DNA of 64,000 bases from Roseomonas haemaphysalidis (GTDB lineage: Bacteria; Pseudomonadota; Alphaproteobacteria; Acetobacterales; Acetobacteraceae). Where the stretch lies: positions 3,284,501-3,348,500 of the forward strand of contig NZ_CP061177.1 in NCBI RefSeq assembly GCF_017355405.1, given 5' to 3'. A program made the translations under genes and the position numbers. Under the pieces are notes generated by a model that worked only from the letters and a program-made list of their open reading frames with translations, searched no databases and was not told the DNA's origin. The first letter of the stretch is position 1, and each line of letters opens with the position of its first letter. Shown in pieces: positions 1 to 13,375 of the stretch.

Positions 1-1
1 A

Positions 2-937
2 AGCGACGGCTCGTTCCTGCGCCTGCCCGCCGTCGCCGCCGTGGTCACCAACATGGACCCGGAGCACCTGGACCACTGGGGCACCGAGGATGCGATGAAG
101 CAGGGCTACGCCCAGTTCGTCGGCAACATCCCCTTCTACGGCTTCGCGGTGCTGTGCGCCGACCACCCCAACGTGCAGGCGATGATCCCCTCCATCGACC
201 GCCGGCTGATCACCTACGGCTTTTCCCAGCAGGCCGACGTGCGGGCCGAGCGGCTGATCACCGACCGCATGGGCGCGACCTTCGAGGTGACGGTGCACGA
301 CCGCGGCACCGGCCGCACCCGGCAGCTCAAGCCCATGCGCCTGCCGATGCTGGGGCAGCACAACGTGCAGAACGCGCTGGCCGCCATCGCGGTGGGCATC
401 GAGATGGATATTGACGAGGGCACGATCCGCTCCGCGCTCGCCGGCTTCAAGGGGGTCAAGCGCCGCTTCACCCGCGTGGGCGAGGCCGGCGGCATCCAGG
501 TGATCGACGACTACGGCCACCACCCGGTGGAGATCGCCGCCGTGCTGAAGGCGGCGCGGCAGGCCGGCGCGCGGGACGTGATCGCGGTGGTGCAGCCGCA
601 CCGCTATTCCCGCCTGCAGCAGCTGTTCGAGGATTTCTGCCAGTGCATGAACGACGCCGGCACGGTGATCGTGGCGGATGTCTACGCGGCGGGCGAGCAG
701 AAGATCGAGGGTTTCGACCGTGACGCGCTGGTGGACGGGCTGCGCTCGCACGGCCACCGCTCCGTGGTGCCGCTGCCCAGCCCGGAAAGCCTGCCGGAGA
801 TGATCAACGCCATCGCCAAGTCCGGCGACTACGTGGTCTGCCTGGGCGCGGGCAACATCACCACCTGGGCGGCCAAGCTGCCGGAGCAGCTGACCGAGCT
901 GCAGCCGCGCGGCCGCGCCGCCGGCGCCAAGCGGTGA
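2..937 (+). CDS. murC: UDP-N-acetylmuramate--L-alanine ligase (MurC), 5' partial
   Basis: C-terminal 311 residues of MurC, the cytoplasmic ATP-dependent ligase that adds L-alanine to UDP-MurNAc in peptidoglycan precursor synthesis. The 5' end, including the ATP-binding P-loop, lies before the window. The conserved Mur-ligase segment DDYGHHPVEI is visible about 170 codons in, followed by the C-terminal domain with PHRYSR and the ending CLGAGNITTWA. The frame is open from base 2. Its TGA stop overlaps the GTG start of murB (GTGA), so the two are probably translationally coupled in the dcw cluster. The identity is firm from sequence and from the order murC-murB-ddl-ftsQAZ. Confidence 0.96.
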   Translation, partial: SDGSFLRLPAVAAVVTNMDPEHLDHWGTEDAMKQGYAQFVGNIPFYGFAVLCADHPNVQAMIPSIDRRLITYGFSQQADVRAERLITDRMGATFEVTVHDRGTGRTRQLKPMRLPMLGQHNVQNALAAIAVGIEMDIDEGTIRSALAGFKGVKRRFTRVGEAGGIQVIDDYGHHPVEIAAVLKAARQAGARDVIAVVQPHRYSRLQQLFEDFCQCMNDAGTVIVADVYAAGEQKIEGFDRDALVDGLRSHGHRSVVPLPSPESLPEMINAIAKSGDYVVCLGAGNITTWAAKLPEQLTELQPRGRAAGAKR

Positions 938-1842
938 AGCCGGGCATGGCGGCGAGCCCCACCCTGCCCCCGCTGCGCGGCCGCGTGCAGGACATGGCGC
1001 CGCTGGCCGCCATCACCTGGTTCCGCACCGGCGGCCCGGCCGAGCTGCTGGTGCGCCCGGCGGATCTCGACGACCTGCTGCTGCTGCTGCGCGACCGCCC
1101 GCCCGCCATGCCGCTGACCGTGATCGGCGCCGCGTCCAACCTCCTGGTGCGCGACGGCGGCGTGCGCGGCATCGTGCTGAAGCTGGCGCGCGGCTTCGCC
1201 GACATCGCGGTGGAGGCGGATGGCATCGTCGCCGGCGCCGCCGCGCTGGATGCCACGGTCGCCGAGCACGCGGCCGAGGCGGGGCTCGACGGTCTCAGCT
1301 TCCTGTCGGGCATTCCGGGCAGCATCGGCGGCGCGGTCGCGATGAATGCCGGTGCCTACGGCGCCGAGGTCAAGGACGTGCTGGACTGGGCCGAGGTGGC
1401 GACGCCCGCGGGGCTGCTGCGGCTCCCCGCTGCGGAGCTCGGCTTCGCGTATCGCCGCGCCGCGCTGCCGGACGGCGGCGTGGTGGTGCGCGCGCGCTTT
1501 CATGCCCGCCCCGGCGACCGCGTGGCCATCGCGGCGCAGATGCGCGAGATCCGCCAGGCGCGCGAGGACACCCAGCCCGTGCGGGCGCGCACCGGCGGCT
1601 CCACCTTCAAGAACCCCGAGGGCCGCAAGGCCTGGGCGCTGATCGACGCCGCCGGCGGGCGCGGGCTGAAGCGGGGCGCGGCGCAGGTGTCCGAGAAGCA
1701 TTGCAACTTCCTGCTGAACCTGGGCGGCGCCACGGCGGCCGACCTGGAAGCCCTGGGTGAGACAGTGCGCGAAAAGGTGAAGGCGATGTCGGGCATCGGC
1801 CTGGAATGGGAAATCAAGCGCATCGGGGAGCACGGCGCATGA
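934..1842 (+). CDS. murB: UDP-N-acetylenolpyruvoylglucosamine reductase (MurB)
   Basis: FAD- and NADPH-dependent reduction of UDP-GlcNAc-enolpyruvate to UDP-MurNAc, in the cytoplasm. The 302-residue protein shows the FAD-binding fold with TWFRTGGPAELL near residue 28, GAASNLLVRDGG near 66, and the flavin-loop signature GIPGSIGGAVAMNAGAYG near 128. The C-terminal domain has TGGSTFKNPEG (the active-site Ser region) and SEKHCNFLLN. The length is usual for type I/II bacterial MurB. The GTG start overlaps the murC stop and the stop overlaps the ddl ATG, so all three genes should be one message. Confidence 0.96.
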   Translation: MKPGMAASPTLPPLRGRVQDMAPLAAITWFRTGGPAELLVRPADLDDLLLLLRDRPPAMPLTVIGAASNLLVRDGGVRGIVLKLARGFADIAVEADGIVAGAAALDATVAEHAAEAGLDGLSFLSGIPGSIGGAVAMNAGAYGAEVKDVLDWAEVATPAGLLRLPAAELGFAYRRAALPDGGVVVRARFHARPGDRVAIAAQMREIRQAREDTQPVRARTGGSTFKNPEGRKAWALIDAAGGRGLKRGAAQVSEKHCNFLLNLGGATAADLEALGETVREKVKAMSGIGLEWEIKRIGEHGA

Positions 1843-2750
1843 CGCGGGTGGCGGTGCTGCATGGCGGCTTTTCCTCGGAACGCGAGGTTTCCCTGGCCAC
1901 CGGCGCGCAGGTGGTGGGGGCGCTGCGCGAAGCGGGGTTCGAGGTGCTGCCGGTCGAGGTGACCGAGGACCTGCCCGCGCTGATCGCCGCCCTGCGGGCG
2001 GCCCGGCCCGACGTGGTGTTCAACGCGTTGCACGGCCCGTTCGGCGAGGACGGCTGCATCCAGGGCGTGCTTGACTGGCTGCGCCTGCCCTACACCCATT
2101 CAGGCGTGCGCGCCTCGGCCATGGCCATGGACAAGCACGCCGCCAAGGCGGTGTTCGCCGCCGCCGGCGTGTCGCTCGCGCAGCACCGCGTGGTATCGCC
2201 CGAGGAGCTGGAAGCGGCCGACCCGCTGCCCCGCCCCTTCGTCGTCAAGCCGGTGAACGAGGGGTCCTCCGTCGGGGTCGAGATCCTGCGCGACGGCGAC
2301 AACCGCCGGGCCGAAATCGCCCGCGCCTGGCGCTTCGGGCCGCAGGTGATGGTGGAGGAGTTCATCCCCGGCCGCGAGCTGACCGTGGCCGTGATGGGCG
2401 ACGAGGCCCTGGCGGTGACGGAAATCGACACCGGCCACGTGTTCTACGACTACGACGCCAAGTACGCGGATGGCGGCAGCCGGCACATGATCCCGGCCCC
2501 GGTGCCGGAAAATATTGCACAGGAAGCAAAAAGGATTGCTCAACTCGCACATGATGCGTTGGGTTGCCGTGGCGTGTCGCGCGCCGATCTGCGATATGAC
2601 GATCAGACCGGCCGCGTGGTGCTGCTGGAAGTGAACACACAGCCCGGCATGACCCGTACCAGCCTCGTGCCCGAACAGGCCGCGCACCGCGGCATCGGTT
2701 TCGCCGAGCTCTGCACCTGGATGGTGCGGGAGGCCCGCCATGGCCCGTAA
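1839..2750 (+). CDS. ddl: D-alanine--D-alanine ligase (Ddl)
   Basis: ATP-grasp ligase joining two D-alanines for the peptidoglycan pentapeptide. I chose the ATG at 1839, which overlaps the murB stop (ATGA), because MTRVAVLHGGFSSEREVSL is the normal Ddl N-terminus; an in-frame start at 1806 would add an atypical tail. This gives 303 residues, the family norm. Visible motifs are HGPFGEDG near residue 66, PYTHSGVRASAMAMDK, FVVKPVNEGSSVG (ATP/Mg loop), the EFIPGRELTV segment and the C-terminal LLEVNTQPGMT metal site. Bases 2507-2566 are strikingly AT-rich compared with the rest of the gene. The end overlaps the ftsQ start by 11 bases. Confidence 0.96.
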   Translation: MTRVAVLHGGFSSEREVSLATGAQVVGALREAGFEVLPVEVTEDLPALIAALRAARPDVVFNALHGPFGEDGCIQGVLDWLRLPYTHSGVRASAMAMDKHAAKAVFAAAGVSLAQHRVVSPEELEAADPLPRPFVVKPVNEGSSVGVEILRDGDNRRAEIARAWRFGPQVMVEEFIPGRELTVAVMGDEALAVTEIDTGHVFYDYDAKYADGGSRHMIPAPVPENIAQEAKRIAQLAHDALGCRGVSRADLRYDDQTGRVVLLEVNTQPGMTRTSLVPEQAAHRGIGFAELCTWMVREARHGP

Positions 2751-3648
2751 CCCGGCTTCCATGCGCGGCGAGCCGCGCGCGCGGCTGTCGTCCGAGGGCG
2801 CGCGCCCGCGTGCGGCGCCGCCGCGCCGCCCCAGCAGCCTGCGCCTGTGGCTGCGCCGCCGCCGGCCGCTGCTGCGGCCGATCCTCTTGTGCGTCGGGGC
2901 GCTGGGCGTCGCTGCCGTGTGCGGCGTGGCGGTCGCGGCGCTGGAACCGGCGGGGCGCTTTTCCTGGGTCAACACCGGCGTCGCCGAGATCGGCGCGCGC
3001 GCCGGGCTGGTGGTGCAGGAAGTGGTGGTGCGCGGGCAGCAGAACACGCCGCGGGAGCTGGTGCGTGCCGCCATCGGCGTGCGCAACGGCGACCCGTTGC
3101 TGGCCTTCTCGCCCGATGCGGCGCGCGAGCGGCTGGAAAGCATCGCCTGGATCGAAAGCGCCGAGGTGCAGCGCAACCTGTCCGGCAACATCGTCGTCAC
3201 GCTGCATGAGCGGCGACCCTTCGCGATCTGGCAGCACCAGAACGACTTCGCGGTGATCGACCGCGAAGGACGCGTGGTGTCGGCCGAAACGCTGGACGCC
3301 TTCGGCCCGCTGCCGCTGCTGGTGGGCGAGGGCGCGCAAAAGACCGGCGCCGCGCTGTACGACCAGCTGGCCCGCGCGCCGGAACTGCTGGCGCGCGTGC
3401 AGGCGCTGGTGTTCGTCAGCCAGCGCCGCTGGAACCTGCGATTGCACAACGGCGTGGATGTGCTGTTGCCCGAAGGGCACGAGGATGCGGCGATCACGCG
3501 GCTGGCCGAGCTGCACAAGTCGCAGGCGCTGCTGGATCGTCCGCTGGTCAGCATCGACATGCGGCTGCCGGACCGGCTGGTGGTCAAGCAGCTGCCGCAG
3601 CCTGAGGCGCCGGCCGCGGCGCATCCGCGCGGGCGTGGCCGCGGATGA
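2740..3648 (+). CDS. ftsQ: Cell division protein FtsQ
   Basis: Bitopic divisome protein that links early cytoplasmic and late periplasmic division proteins. The 302-residue protein has a basic cytoplasmic tail rich in Arg/Pro (residues 1-46), one membrane helix (about 47-68, PILLCVGALGVAAVCGV), and then a POTRA domain beginning near residue 90 with VVQEVVVRGQQNTPRELV. After it comes the FtsQ beta domain with GNIVVTLHERRPFAIWQ and DREGRVV. It starts inside the end of ddl and its TGA overlaps the ftsA ATG. The position between ddl and ftsA is diagnostic. Confidence 0.94.
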   Translation: MARNPASMRGEPRARLSSEGARPRAAPPRRPSSLRLWLRRRRPLLRPILLCVGALGVAAVCGVAVAALEPAGRFSWVNTGVAEIGARAGLVVQEVVVRGQQNTPRELVRAAIGVRNGDPLLAFSPDAARERLESIAWIESAEVQRNLSGNIVVTLHERRPFAIWQHQNDFAVIDREGRVVSAETLDAFGPLPLLVGEGAQKTGAALYDQLARAPELLARVQALVFVSQRRWNLRLHNGVDVLLPEGHEDAAITRLAELHKSQALLDRPLVSIDMRLPDRLVVKQLPQPEAPAAAHPRGRGRG

Positions 3649-4943
3649 GCCGCATGTCCGGCGCCCGCATGCCGTCGCTCACCGAATCGGCGCCGAAGCT
3701 GAAGCGCAAGCGCGCGCGTAGCGGCCCCTACGGCGTGCTCGACATCGGCTCGTCCAAGGTCGTCTGCCTAATCGGCCGCGTGGAAGGCGACGGGCGGCCG
3801 CGCGTGCTGGGATACGGCTGGCAGCGTGCGCGCGGCGTCAAGGGCGGCAACATCGTCGACCTGCAGGAAGCCGAGCATGCGATCCGCGCCGCCGTGGCGC
3901 AGGCCGAGGAGATGGCGGACCTGAAGCTGTCAGGCGCCATCGTCAATCTTTCCTGTGGCCAGCCGGCGTCCCGACTGATGAACATCCAGTGGCCGATCGG
4001 TGGCCGCGCGGTGACGGAAGCCGACCTGCGCGCCGTGCTGAGCGAGGGACGCCGCCGCGCGCAGGACGAGGGGCGTGAAACCGTGCACGCCACCACGCTC
4101 GGCTTCACAATCGACTCGACCTCGGGGGTCGAAGACCCGCGCGGCATGATGTGCGAAACGCTTGGCGCGCGGCTGCACATGGTGGACGCGTCCTCCGCCG
4201 CGCTGCGCAACCTCGGCCTCTGCCTCGCGGGCTGCGACCTGGAGGTGGAGGAGCTGGTCAGCGCGCCCTTCGCCGCCGCGCTGGCCGTGCTGGTGGAGGA
4301 CGAGAAGCAGCTCGGCGCCACCGTGATCGACATGGGCGGCGGCACCACGGGCATCGCAGTGTATGGCGACGGCCACCTGCTGCACACCGCGCAGCTGCCG
4401 GTGGGCGGCTGGCAGGTGACCAACGACCTGGCACGCGGACTCGCGACGCCGCTGGGACATGCCGAGCGCATGAAGACGCTGCACGGTTCCTGCATGGATG
4501 GCGGCAACGATCTCAAGGAGATGCTGTCCGTGCCGCAGGTCGGCGAGGACGAGGACCAGCTGACGCAGATGCCGCGCACGCGGCTGGTGGAGATCATCCG
4601 CCCGCGGCTGGAAGAAACGCTGGAACTGGTGCGCGACCGCCTGGAAGGCGCGCTGCTGGACAGCGAGGCGGGCGCGCGCGTGGTGTTGACCGGCGGTGCC
4701 AGCCAATTGGTTGGCGTGCGGGAGATGGCCGCGCGCATCCTCGACAAACCCGTGCGCATCGGCCGGCCGCAGCCGGTGCCGGGACTGCCCGATTCCGCGT
4801 CCGGGCCCGATTTTGCCACCACCCTGGGGCTGCTGCACTGGGGTGCCGGCGAAGGTCGCCCGTTGCTCGATCTCGACCCCGGTCCGGATCGCAGCGGCGG
4901 TCGTTTTATTCGTTTCGTCAACTGGCTTCGCGAGCGCGTCTGA
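3645..4943 (+). CDS. ftsA: Cell division protein FtsA
   Basis: Actin-like ATPase that tethers FtsZ filaments to the inner membrane. It has 432 residues with an N-terminal extension of about 28 residues before the phosphate-1 motif [15 protein letters not shown]. The SHS2/1C subdomain follows, then the phosphate-2 motif [19 protein letters not shown] near residue 225 and the adenosine motif [13 protein letters not shown] near 350. The last residues, [14 protein letters not shown], form the amphipathic membrane-targeting helix typical of FtsA. The start overlaps the ftsQ stop. The 61-base gap to ftsZ carries the ftsZ ribosome binding site. Confidence 0.96.
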   Translation: MSRMSGARMPSLTESAPKLKRKRARSGPYGVLDIGSSKVVCLIGRVEGDGRPRVLGYGWQRARGVKGGNIVDLQEAEHAIRAAVAQAEEMADLKLSGAIVNLSCGQPASRLMNIQWPIGGRAVTEADLRAVLSEGRRRAQDEGRETVHATTLGFTIDSTSGVEDPRGMMCETLGARLHMVDASSAALRNLGLCLAGCDLEVEELVSAPFAAALAVLVEDEKQLGATVIDMGGGTTGIAVYGDGHLLHTAQLPVGGWQVTNDLARGLATPLGHAERMKTLHGSCMDGGNDLKEMLSVPQVGEDEDQLTQMPRTRLVEIIRPRLEETLELVRDRLEGALLDSEAGARVVLTGGASQLVGVREMAARILDKPVRIGRPQPVPGLPDSASGPDFATTLGLLHWGAGEGRPLLDLDPGPDRSGGRFIRFVNWLRERV

Positions 4944-5004
4944 TGCACATTGCGAACGCGCCGTTCCACCGCCTGCCCGAGCCCGCCCAAGGAGACCTGC
5001 TGTC

Positions 5005-6621
5005 ATGACGCTGAACCTGACAATCCCGCGCCAGCAGCACACGGATTTCAGTCCCCGCATCACCGTGGTCGGTGTTGGCGGCGCGGGCTGCAACGCCGTG
5101 AACAACATGATCGCCATGGGCCTCGATGGCGTCGAGTTCCTGGTGGCCAACACCGACGCGCAGGCGCTGGTGCACAGCCGCGCGGAGCGCCGCGTGCAGC
5201 TCGGCCCGCACCTGACGCAGGGCCTGGGCGCCGGCGCCAAGCCGGAGATCGGCCGCGCCGCCGCCGAGGAAGCGACCGAGGACCTGGCGCGGCACCTCGA
5301 AGGCATGCACATGGTGTTCATCACCGCGGGCATGGGCGGCGGCACGGGCACGGGCGCGGCCCCGGTGATCGCGCGCATGGCGCGCGAGCGCGGCATCCTG
5401 ACGCTGGGCGTCGTCACCAAGCCGTTCGACTTCGAGGGACCCAAGCGCAAGCGCGCGGCGGATGCGGGCCTGGATGAGCTGCAGTCCTACGTGGACACGC
5501 TGATCGTCATCCCCAACCAGAACCTGTTCCGCAAGGCGAACGAGCGCACCACCTTCGCCGAAGCCTTCAAGATGGCCGACGACGTGCTCTACATGGGCGT
5601 GCGCGGCGTGACCGACCTGATGGTCAACCCGGGCCTGGTGAACCTCGACTTCGCCGACATCCGCACCGTCATGGCGGAGATGGGCAAGGCGATGATGGGC
5701 ACCGGCGAGGGCGAGGGCGACGAGCGCGCCGTCAAGGCCGCCGAGGCCGCCATCAGCAACCCGCTGCTGGAAGACACCTCGATGATGGGCGCCAAGGGCG
5801 TGCTCATCAACATCACCGGCGGCTACGACATGACGCTGTTCGAGGTGGACGCGGCGGCCAACCGCATCCGCTCGGAAGTGGACGAGGACGCCAACATCAT
5901 CTTCGGCTCCTCCGTGGACGAGGACATGAACGGCCGCATCCGCGTGTCGGTGGTCGCGACCGGCATAGACGCCATTGTCGAGGCTCCGGTGGCCGAGAAG
6001 CCCAAGCTGGTCGCCATGGGCGGCGGCAATGGCCCGGCGCATGCGGTGTCCAACAGCATGATCCCCCAGGGCATGCAGGCCGGCCAGCAGCCGCGCGGCG
6101 TGCCGGGCGCGCCGGTGGCCCCGGGCACGCACCGCCCGGCGATGCCGCAGAACAGCCAGCCCTCCATCGCCGGTCCAGTGCGCATCGGCCCCACGGCCGG
6201 CCAGCCGCGCCGCCCCGCCGGCATGGCCGCCGCGGCCCCTGCCCCGGCCGCGCAGGCCTCGGGCTTCGCCGAGGCGCAGACCGCCTACCAGGAAGCGCCC
6301 TCGGCCGACGACATGCCGGCTGGCATCGGCACCGCGCCGGTGGAGTCGCCGGTGCGGCCCGCGCCGGCCCCGGCCGCCCGCGCTGCCTCGGCCCCCTCGC
6401 CGGTGTCCGCCCCCTCGGGCGGTGGCTTCAACCTGTTCCGCAAGGCGACGGGCCTGATGCGCCGCAACCTGGGCACGGACAGCGAGGCCGCACCGGCGCC
6501 GCAGGCCCCGCGCCCGGCCGCCGCCCAGCCCGCCCCGGCCGCCCGCCCGGCGCCTCAGGCCCCGGCGGACGACGTGAACGGCCTGGATATCCCGACCTTT
6601 CTGCGCCGCCAAAGCAACTAA
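5005..6621 (+). CDS. ftsZ: Cell division GTPase FtsZ
   Basis: Tubulin homologue that forms the cytokinetic Z ring. The ATG at 5005 is preceded by AAGGAGA (4989-4995) and begins [11 protein letters not shown], giving 538 residues; the frame is open further upstream but that part is the ftsA overlap. The GTPase core has [14 protein letters not shown], the tubulin signature [13 protein letters not shown] near residue 113, and [25 protein letters not shown] Pro/Ala/Gln-rich disordered linker of roughly 180 residues follows. The protein ends with the conserved C-terminal peptide [10 protein letters not shown], which contacts FtsA and other partners. The long linker accounts for the large size. Confidence 0.97.
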   Translation: MTLNLTIPRQQHTDFSPRITVVGVGGAGCNAVNNMIAMGLDGVEFLVANTDAQALVHSRAERRVQLGPHLTQGLGAGAKPEIGRAAAEEATEDLARHLEGMHMVFITAGMGGGTGTGAAPVIARMARERGILTLGVVTKPFDFEGPKRKRAADAGLDELQSYVDTLIVIPNQNLFRKANERTTFAEAFKMADDVLYMGVRGVTDLMVNPGLVNLDFADIRTVMAEMGKAMMGTGEGEGDERAVKAAEAAISNPLLEDTSMMGAKGVLINITGGYDMTLFEVDAAANRIRSEVDEDANIIFGSSVDEDMNGRIRVSVVATGIDAIVEAPVAEKPKLVAMGGGNGPAHAVSNSMIPQGMQAGQQPRGVPGAPVAPGTHRPAMPQNSQPSIAGPVRIGPTAGQPRRPAGMAAAAPAPAAQASGFAEAQTAYQEAPSADDMPAGIGTAPVESPVRPAPAPAARAASAPSPVSAPSGGGFNLFRKATGLMRRNLGTDSEAAPAPQAPRPAAAQPAPAARPAPQAPADDVNGLDIPTFLRRQSN

Positions 6622-6659
6622 GGGTCCGGGCGCAAGCCCGGTGACCAAAACCGCAGCGC

Positions 6660-6688
6660 AAGGCCCCCGTGTATCACGGGGGCCTTTT
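6660..6688 (+). terminator. Rho-independent terminator after ftsZ
   Basis: An 11-bp perfect stem, AGGCCCCCGTG / CACGGGGGCCT, with loop TAT (6661-6685) followed by TTTT. It closes the murC-ftsZ transcription unit. The following bases, 6690-6842, are AT-richer (TTTAAAATTG, TCTTTAAATCAATGG) and presumably hold the lpxC promoter, which I could not resolve. Confidence 0.88.
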
Positions 6689-6842
6689 GCGTTTAAAATT
6701 GTGTCTTTAAATCAATGGGTTGCAGCGAAATACGCGGAAACAAGCGTTGACTCGCACTGCACTGCACCACCTGTCATCTAAGCGTCGGCCACGGCGTTTC
6801 TCTTGCGCGGATGTGGCCCCTGACGTTGAGGACGAAGGCGGT

Positions 6843-7790
6843 ATGGACGGTTCCCTGGCAGTTGAGACGGGTCGGCGCACGACGCTGAAGGCACCGATCG
6901 GCTGCGTGGGCGTGGGCCTGCATTCCGGCCTGCGTGCCAGCCTGACCCTGCGCCCCGCCGCCGCCGGCAGCGGCATCGTGTTCCACCGCACCGACCTCGG
7001 CATCGACCTGCCGGCCACCTTCGACATGGTGGGGGACACCCGGCTGTGCACCGCGCTGGTGGACCCGGCCCGGCCCCAGGCCCGTGTCGGCACCATCGAG
7101 CACGTGATGGCCGCCTTCGCCGCCTGCGGCATCGACGACGTGCTGGTCGAGGTCGATGGCCCGGAAGTGCCGATCATGGACGGCTCCGCCGCCCCCTTCC
7201 TGTTTCTGATCGACTGCGCCGGCAAGTCGGAAAGCCCGGCGCCGCGCCGCCGCGTGAAGGTGCTCAAAACCATCCGTGTCGAGGACGAGCACGGCGCCTG
7301 GGCCGAGCTGGCCCCCACAGCCACGCCGGGCTTCGAGGCGCATCTGGCGATCGACTTCGCCGGCACCGCCATTGGCCGGCAGGAGATGTCGCTGCGCGTC
7401 ACCGAAAGCGCCTTCCGCGCTGTGCTGGCCGATTCGCGCACCTTCACCCTGGCCGCCGACATCGAGCGCCTGCGGGCGGCTGGCCTGGCCCGTGGCGGCA
7501 GCCTGTCCAACGCCGTGGTGGTGGATGGCGACGCGGTGCTGAACCCCGGCGGTCTGCGCCATGCCAACGAGTTCGTGCGCCACAAGCTGCTGGACGTGGT
7601 GGGCGACCTGGCCCTGGCCGGCGCCCCGCTGCACGCCTGCTTCCGCGGCGAGCGCTCGGGCCACGCGCTGAACAACCGCCTGCTGCGCGCCCTGTTCGCC
7701 GACAGCACCGCTTGGCGCTGGGAAGAGGACGAGTCGCTGGTCCTGCCGTTTTCCCGCCCCCTGGCGATGCGCGAAGTGGTGGCCGCCTGA
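6843..7790 (+). CDS. lpxC: UDP-3-O-acyl-N-acetylglucosamine deacetylase (LpxC)
   Basis: Zinc amidase that carries out the first committed step of lipid A synthesis, so the organism makes lipopolysaccharide. I chose ATG 6843 (MDGSLAVETGRRTTLK), giving 315 residues, close to the family's length; a TTG at 6720 would add 41 non-conserved residues. Zinc ligands are visible in TIEHVMAA (His) and HKLLDVVGD (His and Asp), and the catalytic HACFRGERSGHALNN stretch is near residue 260. It is separated from ftsZ by a terminator, so it is independently transcribed, but it keeps the usual position downstream of the dcw cluster. Confidence 0.95.
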   Translation: MDGSLAVETGRRTTLKAPIGCVGVGLHSGLRASLTLRPAAAGSGIVFHRTDLGIDLPATFDMVGDTRLCTALVDPARPQARVGTIEHVMAAFAACGIDDVLVEVDGPEVPIMDGSAAPFLFLIDCAGKSESPAPRRRVKVLKTIRVEDEHGAWAELAPTATPGFEAHLAIDFAGTAIGRQEMSLRVTESAFRAVLADSRTFTLAADIERLRAAGLARGGSLSNAVVVDGDAVLNPGGLRHANEFVRHKLLDVVGDLALAGAPLHACFRGERSGHALNNRLLRALFADSTAWRWEEDESLVLPFSRPLAMREVVAA

Positions 7791-7819
7791 CGCTTCCGCA
7801 ACGGCCGCCGCCGGCCGCT

Positions 7820-7842
7820 GGCGGGGCCCCCTGGCCCCCGCC
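7820..7842 (+). terminator. Hairpin between lpxC and bamD
   Basis: GGCGGGGCC pairs with GGCCCCCGCC (one bulged C) around a CCCT loop. There is no T tract, so it may be an RNA-stabilising or weak attenuating hairpin rather than a true terminator. Confidence 0.3.
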
Positions 7843-7870
7843 CCGGCGGGCGTGATAGAGAGCAGGCGCG

Positions 7871-8716
7871 ATGCGCACCCATCCCCCAAGCTCCCTCCGT
7901 CTGTCCCTCCTGCTCGTGGCGCCGCTGTGGCTGTCCGCCTGCTCGGCCTGGGATGGCAAAGACTCGTCCCTGACCTCGCAGGCCGCCCTGGCGGCCGAGA
8001 CGCCGGACAGCCTGTATGCCGCCGGCATGGACTCGCTGAAGCAGCAGCGATATGCCCAGGCCAAGGAGTTCTTCGACGCGGTGGAGCGGGAGCACCCCTA
8101 TTCCACCTGGGCCACCGGCGCCTCGTTGATGTCGGCGTATTCCGACTACCAGCGGAACCGCTACACCGAGGCCATCGGCGGGCTGAACCGCTTCATCCAG
8201 CTGCACCCCGGCCATCGCGACATCGCCTATGCCTATTACCTGCGCTCGCTCTGCTACTACGAACAGATCGTCGATTCGCAGCGTGACCAGAAGGGCACCG
8301 AGGCGGCGCTGGCGCAGTTGCAGGAAGTGGTGAACCGCTTTCCCGACACCTCCTACGCCCGTGATGCCGCCCTGAAGATCGACCTGGCGCGCGACCATCT
8401 GGCCGGGCGTGAGATGGAGATCGGCCGCTTCTACCAGGGCCGCAACCTGCCGCAGGCCGCCATCGGCCGCTTCCGCCGCGTGGTGGAGGACTACCAGACC
8501 ACCAACCACGTGCCCGAGGCACTGCACCGCCTGACCGAGATCTACATCTCGCTCGGCCTGACGGACGAGGCGCGGAAGACCGCCAGCGTGCTGGGCCACA
8601 ACTACCCGGGCAGCCCGTGGTACCAGGATTCCTACGCGCTGCTGGTCGATGGTGCGCCGCCCGCCGCCGGGGACCGCCCCGGCTTCCTGCGCCGCAGCTT
8701 CGACTGGATCTTCTGA
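7871..8716 (+). CDS. bamD: Outer membrane assembly lipoprotein BamD
   Basis: Essential partner of BamA in inserting beta-barrel proteins into the outer membrane. It has 281 residues. The signal peptide, residues 1-24, ends in the lipobox LSAC, so Cys24 should be lipidated. After it come about five TPR-like repeats: SLYAAGMDSLKQQRYAQAKEFF, ATGASLMSAYSDYQRNRYTEA, DIAYAYYLRSLCYYEQ, KGTEAALAQLQEVVNRFPDT and the GRFYQGRNLPQAAIGRFRRV block. These match the ComL/BamD family well. It sits between lpxC and recN, the standard alphaproteobacterial order. Confidence 0.93.
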   Translation: MRTHPPSSLRLSLLLVAPLWLSACSAWDGKDSSLTSQAALAAETPDSLYAAGMDSLKQQRYAQAKEFFDAVEREHPYSTWATGASLMSAYSDYQRNRYTEAIGGLNRFIQLHPGHRDIAYAYYLRSLCYYEQIVDSQRDQKGTEAALAQLQEVVNRFPDTSYARDAALKIDLARDHLAGREMEIGRFYQGRNLPQAAIGRFRRVVEDYQTTNHVPEALHRLTEIYISLGLTDEARKTASVLGHNYPGSPWYQDSYALLVDGAPPAAGDRPGFLRRSFDWIF

Positions 8717-8726
8717 GGCCGGCGGC

Positions 8727-13371
<4,645 letters not shown>

Positions 13372-13375
<4 letters not shown>

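Noticed and set aside
6720..6842. N-terminal extension of LpxC from a TTG at 6720
   Set aside because: The extra 41 residues are basic and unlike the family; ATG 6843 restores the normal N-terminus.
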